From positions 85,000 to 148,999 of the forward strand of contig NZ_SPQK01000011.1 of assembly GCF_004570875.1 (NCBI RefSeq): a stretch of DNA of 64,000 nucleotides, read 5' to 3'. This DNA is from Blastococcus sp. CT_GayMR16. Lineage in GTDB: Bacteria; Actinomycetota; Actinomycetes; Mycobacteriales; Geodermatophilaceae. Below are positions 62,830 to 64,000 of this stretch, in pieces. The notes under the pieces were generated by a model. It was not told the origin of the DNA. It saw only the letters and a program-made list of their open reading frames with translations, and searched no databases. The translations under genes and the position numbers were made by a program. Within the stretch, counting starts at the first letter, position 1, and each line of letters begins with the position of its first letter.

Positions 62830-64000
62830 ATGGTGGCCCGGGTCGTCATCGATGTGCCCCTGGCCCACCTGGACCGGCCCTTCGACTACGCGGTTCCCGA
62901 GAAGTTCGCCGACACCGTGCAGGCCGGCTGCCGGGTGCGGGTGCGGTTCAGCGGCCAGCTGCTGGACGGTTTCGTGGTGTCCCTGGACGACGCCACCGAC
63001 TTCACGGGCAAGCTCCTCCCGTTGTCGCACGTGCCGTCGGGGGAGCCGGTGCTCACCCCGCAGGTCGTCCGGCTGGCGAGGGTGGTCGCCGACCGGTACG
63101 CGGGGACGCTCAGCGACGTCCTGCGGCTGGCCCTGCCACCCCGCCGGGCCGCGGCCGAGAAGCGGCCGACGCCCACCCCGGAGGCCCTGCCCGCTCCGCC
63201 CGATCCCGCCGGGTTCGGCCGGTACCAGGCCGGCCCGGCCCTGCTGACGGCGCTGGCCGAGGGCCGTCCCGCCCGGGCGGTCTGGACGGCGCTGCCCGGT
63301 GAGGACTGGCCGACCCGGCTCGCCGAGCTCTGCCGGGCGTCGCTGTCCGGACGGCGCGGGGCGCTCGTCGTCGTTCCCGACGGCAAGGACCTCGACCGGC
63401 TGGCCGCCGCGGCACGGCAGCTGCTGCCCGAGCACTCCTACACGGTCCTGCGCGCCGACGACTCCCCGGAGAAGCGCTACCGGCAGTTCCTCGCCGCGTC
63501 GCGGGGGGCGGCCCAGGTGGTGCTGGGCACGCGAGCCGCGATGTTCGCGCCGGTCAGGGATCTCGGCCTCGTGGTCGTCTGGGACGACGGCGACGACCTG
63601 CACGCCGACGAGCACGCGCCCTATCCGCACGCCCGGGACGTGCTGGTCCAGCGGGCCTGGCTGGACAACTGCGCCGCCGTCGTGGCCGGCACGGCACGCA
63701 CCGCCGAGGCCGAGCTGCTCGTCGAGTCGGGCTGGGCGCACGAGCTGATCGCCGATCGGGCCGTGCTGCGGGCGGCCGCCCCCCGGATCCAGGCGCTCGG
63801 TGACGACTTCGAGCTGGCCCGCGACCCCGCGGCCCGTTCCGCGCGGCTGCCCTCGCTGGCCCACGAGGCCGCCCGCAAGGCCCTGGCCTCGGGTGCTCCC
63901 GTGCTGGTGCAGGTGCCGCGCCGCGGATACGTCCCGTCGCTGGCGTGCGCCCGGTGCCGCGCGCCGGCTCGGTGCGCGCACTGCGCGGGCCCGCTGGGCA
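62830..64000 (+). CDS. priA: PriA-like primosomal protein, cut by the window end
   Basis: First 390 codons of a PriA family replication restart protein. The 3' DNA-binding domain opens VVIDVPLAHLDRPFDYAVP. The helicase core follows, but where E. coli has the Walker A TGSGKTE this has LPGEDWPTR (about residues 156-164), and the DEEH-type box reads WDDGDDLH. The first zinc cysteines (CARCRAPARCAHC) are at the window edge. This degenerate ATPase is typical of actinobacterial PriA, so it probably lacks helicase activity. The frame is open from the metK stop; ATG 62830 is the usual start, but CTG 62791 with GGAG upstream is possible. Confidence 0.85.
   Translation, partial: MVARVVIDVPLAHLDRPFDYAVPEKFADTVQAGCRVRVRFSGQLLDGFVVSLDDATDFTGKLLPLSHVPSGEPVLTPQVVRLARVVADRYAGTLSDVLRLALPPRRAAAEKRPTPTPEALPAPPDPAGFGRYQAGPALLTALAEGRPARAVWTALPGEDWPTRLAELCRASLSGRRGALVVVPDGKDLDRLAAAARQLLPEHSYTVLRADDSPEKRYRQFLAASRGAAQVVLGTRAAMFAPVRDLGLVVVWDDGDDLHADEHAPYPHARDVLVQRAWLDNCAAVVAGTARTAEAELLVESGWAHELIADRAVLRAAAPRIQALGDDFELARDPAARSARLPSLAHEAARKALASGAPVLVQVPRRGYVPSLACARCRAPARCAHCAGPLG

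Noticed and set aside
62830..64000. priA as a pseudogene
   Set aside because: The missing ATPase motifs are usual for actinobacterial PriA, and the frame is open to the window end.

Overview
This window is core chromosome from a very GC-rich actinomycete. Most starts are GTG and most genes in a run are fused by 4-base ATGA or GTGA stop/start overlaps. The gene order (thrS–HIT–pgsA–acyltransferase–pimA; pdxS/pdxT–yebC–ruvCAB–yajC–secDF–apt–relA–ppiase–hisS–aspS–rarA–alaS–ruvX–mltG–aroECKBQ–pepQ–efp–nusB–bldD–pyrRBC–carAB–pyrKDF–mihF–gmk–rpoZ–coaBC–metK–priA) follows the conserved actinobacterial backbone shared with Mycobacterium and Streptomyces. BldD, an mIHF-type protein, the phosphatidylinositol mannoside genes and a class 1B PyrD/PyrK pair fit a non-mycobacterial actinomycete. 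Geodermatophilaceae is my best guess from overall feel, not from a marker gene.

Layout. 0.2–2.1 kb: ECF sigma factor, zinc anti-sigma factor and a membrane protein. 2.2–4.4 kb: tRNA-Val, HNH nuclease, MOSC protein and a frameshifted CapA lipoprotein. 4.5–10.6 kb: thrS leading a phosphatidylinositol/PIM operon that ends in a LemA-like gene. 10.6–16.5 kb: pyridoxal phosphate synthase (pdxS and pdxT split by two opposite-strand genes), yebC and the RuvABC Holliday junction genes. 16.6–23.2 kb: YajC/SecD/SecF, apt and relA. 23.2–29.1 kb: a membrane cyclophilin, an MBL hydrolase, hisS, an aldo/keto reductase and aspS. 29.1–32.8 kb is the most accessory stretch: a gene broken by a nonsense codon, a class V aminotransferase, and a DUF559/AbiEi-like gene between two homologous 84-bp palindromic elements, then a second aldo/keto reductase. 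32.8–47.2 kb: rarA, alaS, ruvX, mltG, the shikimate operon with a prepilin peptidase, pepQ, efp and nusB. 47.2–48.4 kb: a tandem duplication of the nusB 3' end, a strong terminator, and divergent bldD. 48.4–58.5 kb: the complete de novo UMP operon from pyrR to pyrF, headed by a PyrR-type RNA element and ending in an unannotated small membrane protein. 58.8–64 kb: mihF, gmk, rpoZ, coaBC, metK and the first 390 codons of priA.

No CRISPR array, insertion sequence, prophage, defence island or rRNA gene was found. The parts worth a second look are the paired 84-bp elements, two genes broken by single lesions, the nusB duplication, the PyrR leader, a probable CTG-initiated gene, and several near-perfect palindromes sitting exactly between convergent stop codons.
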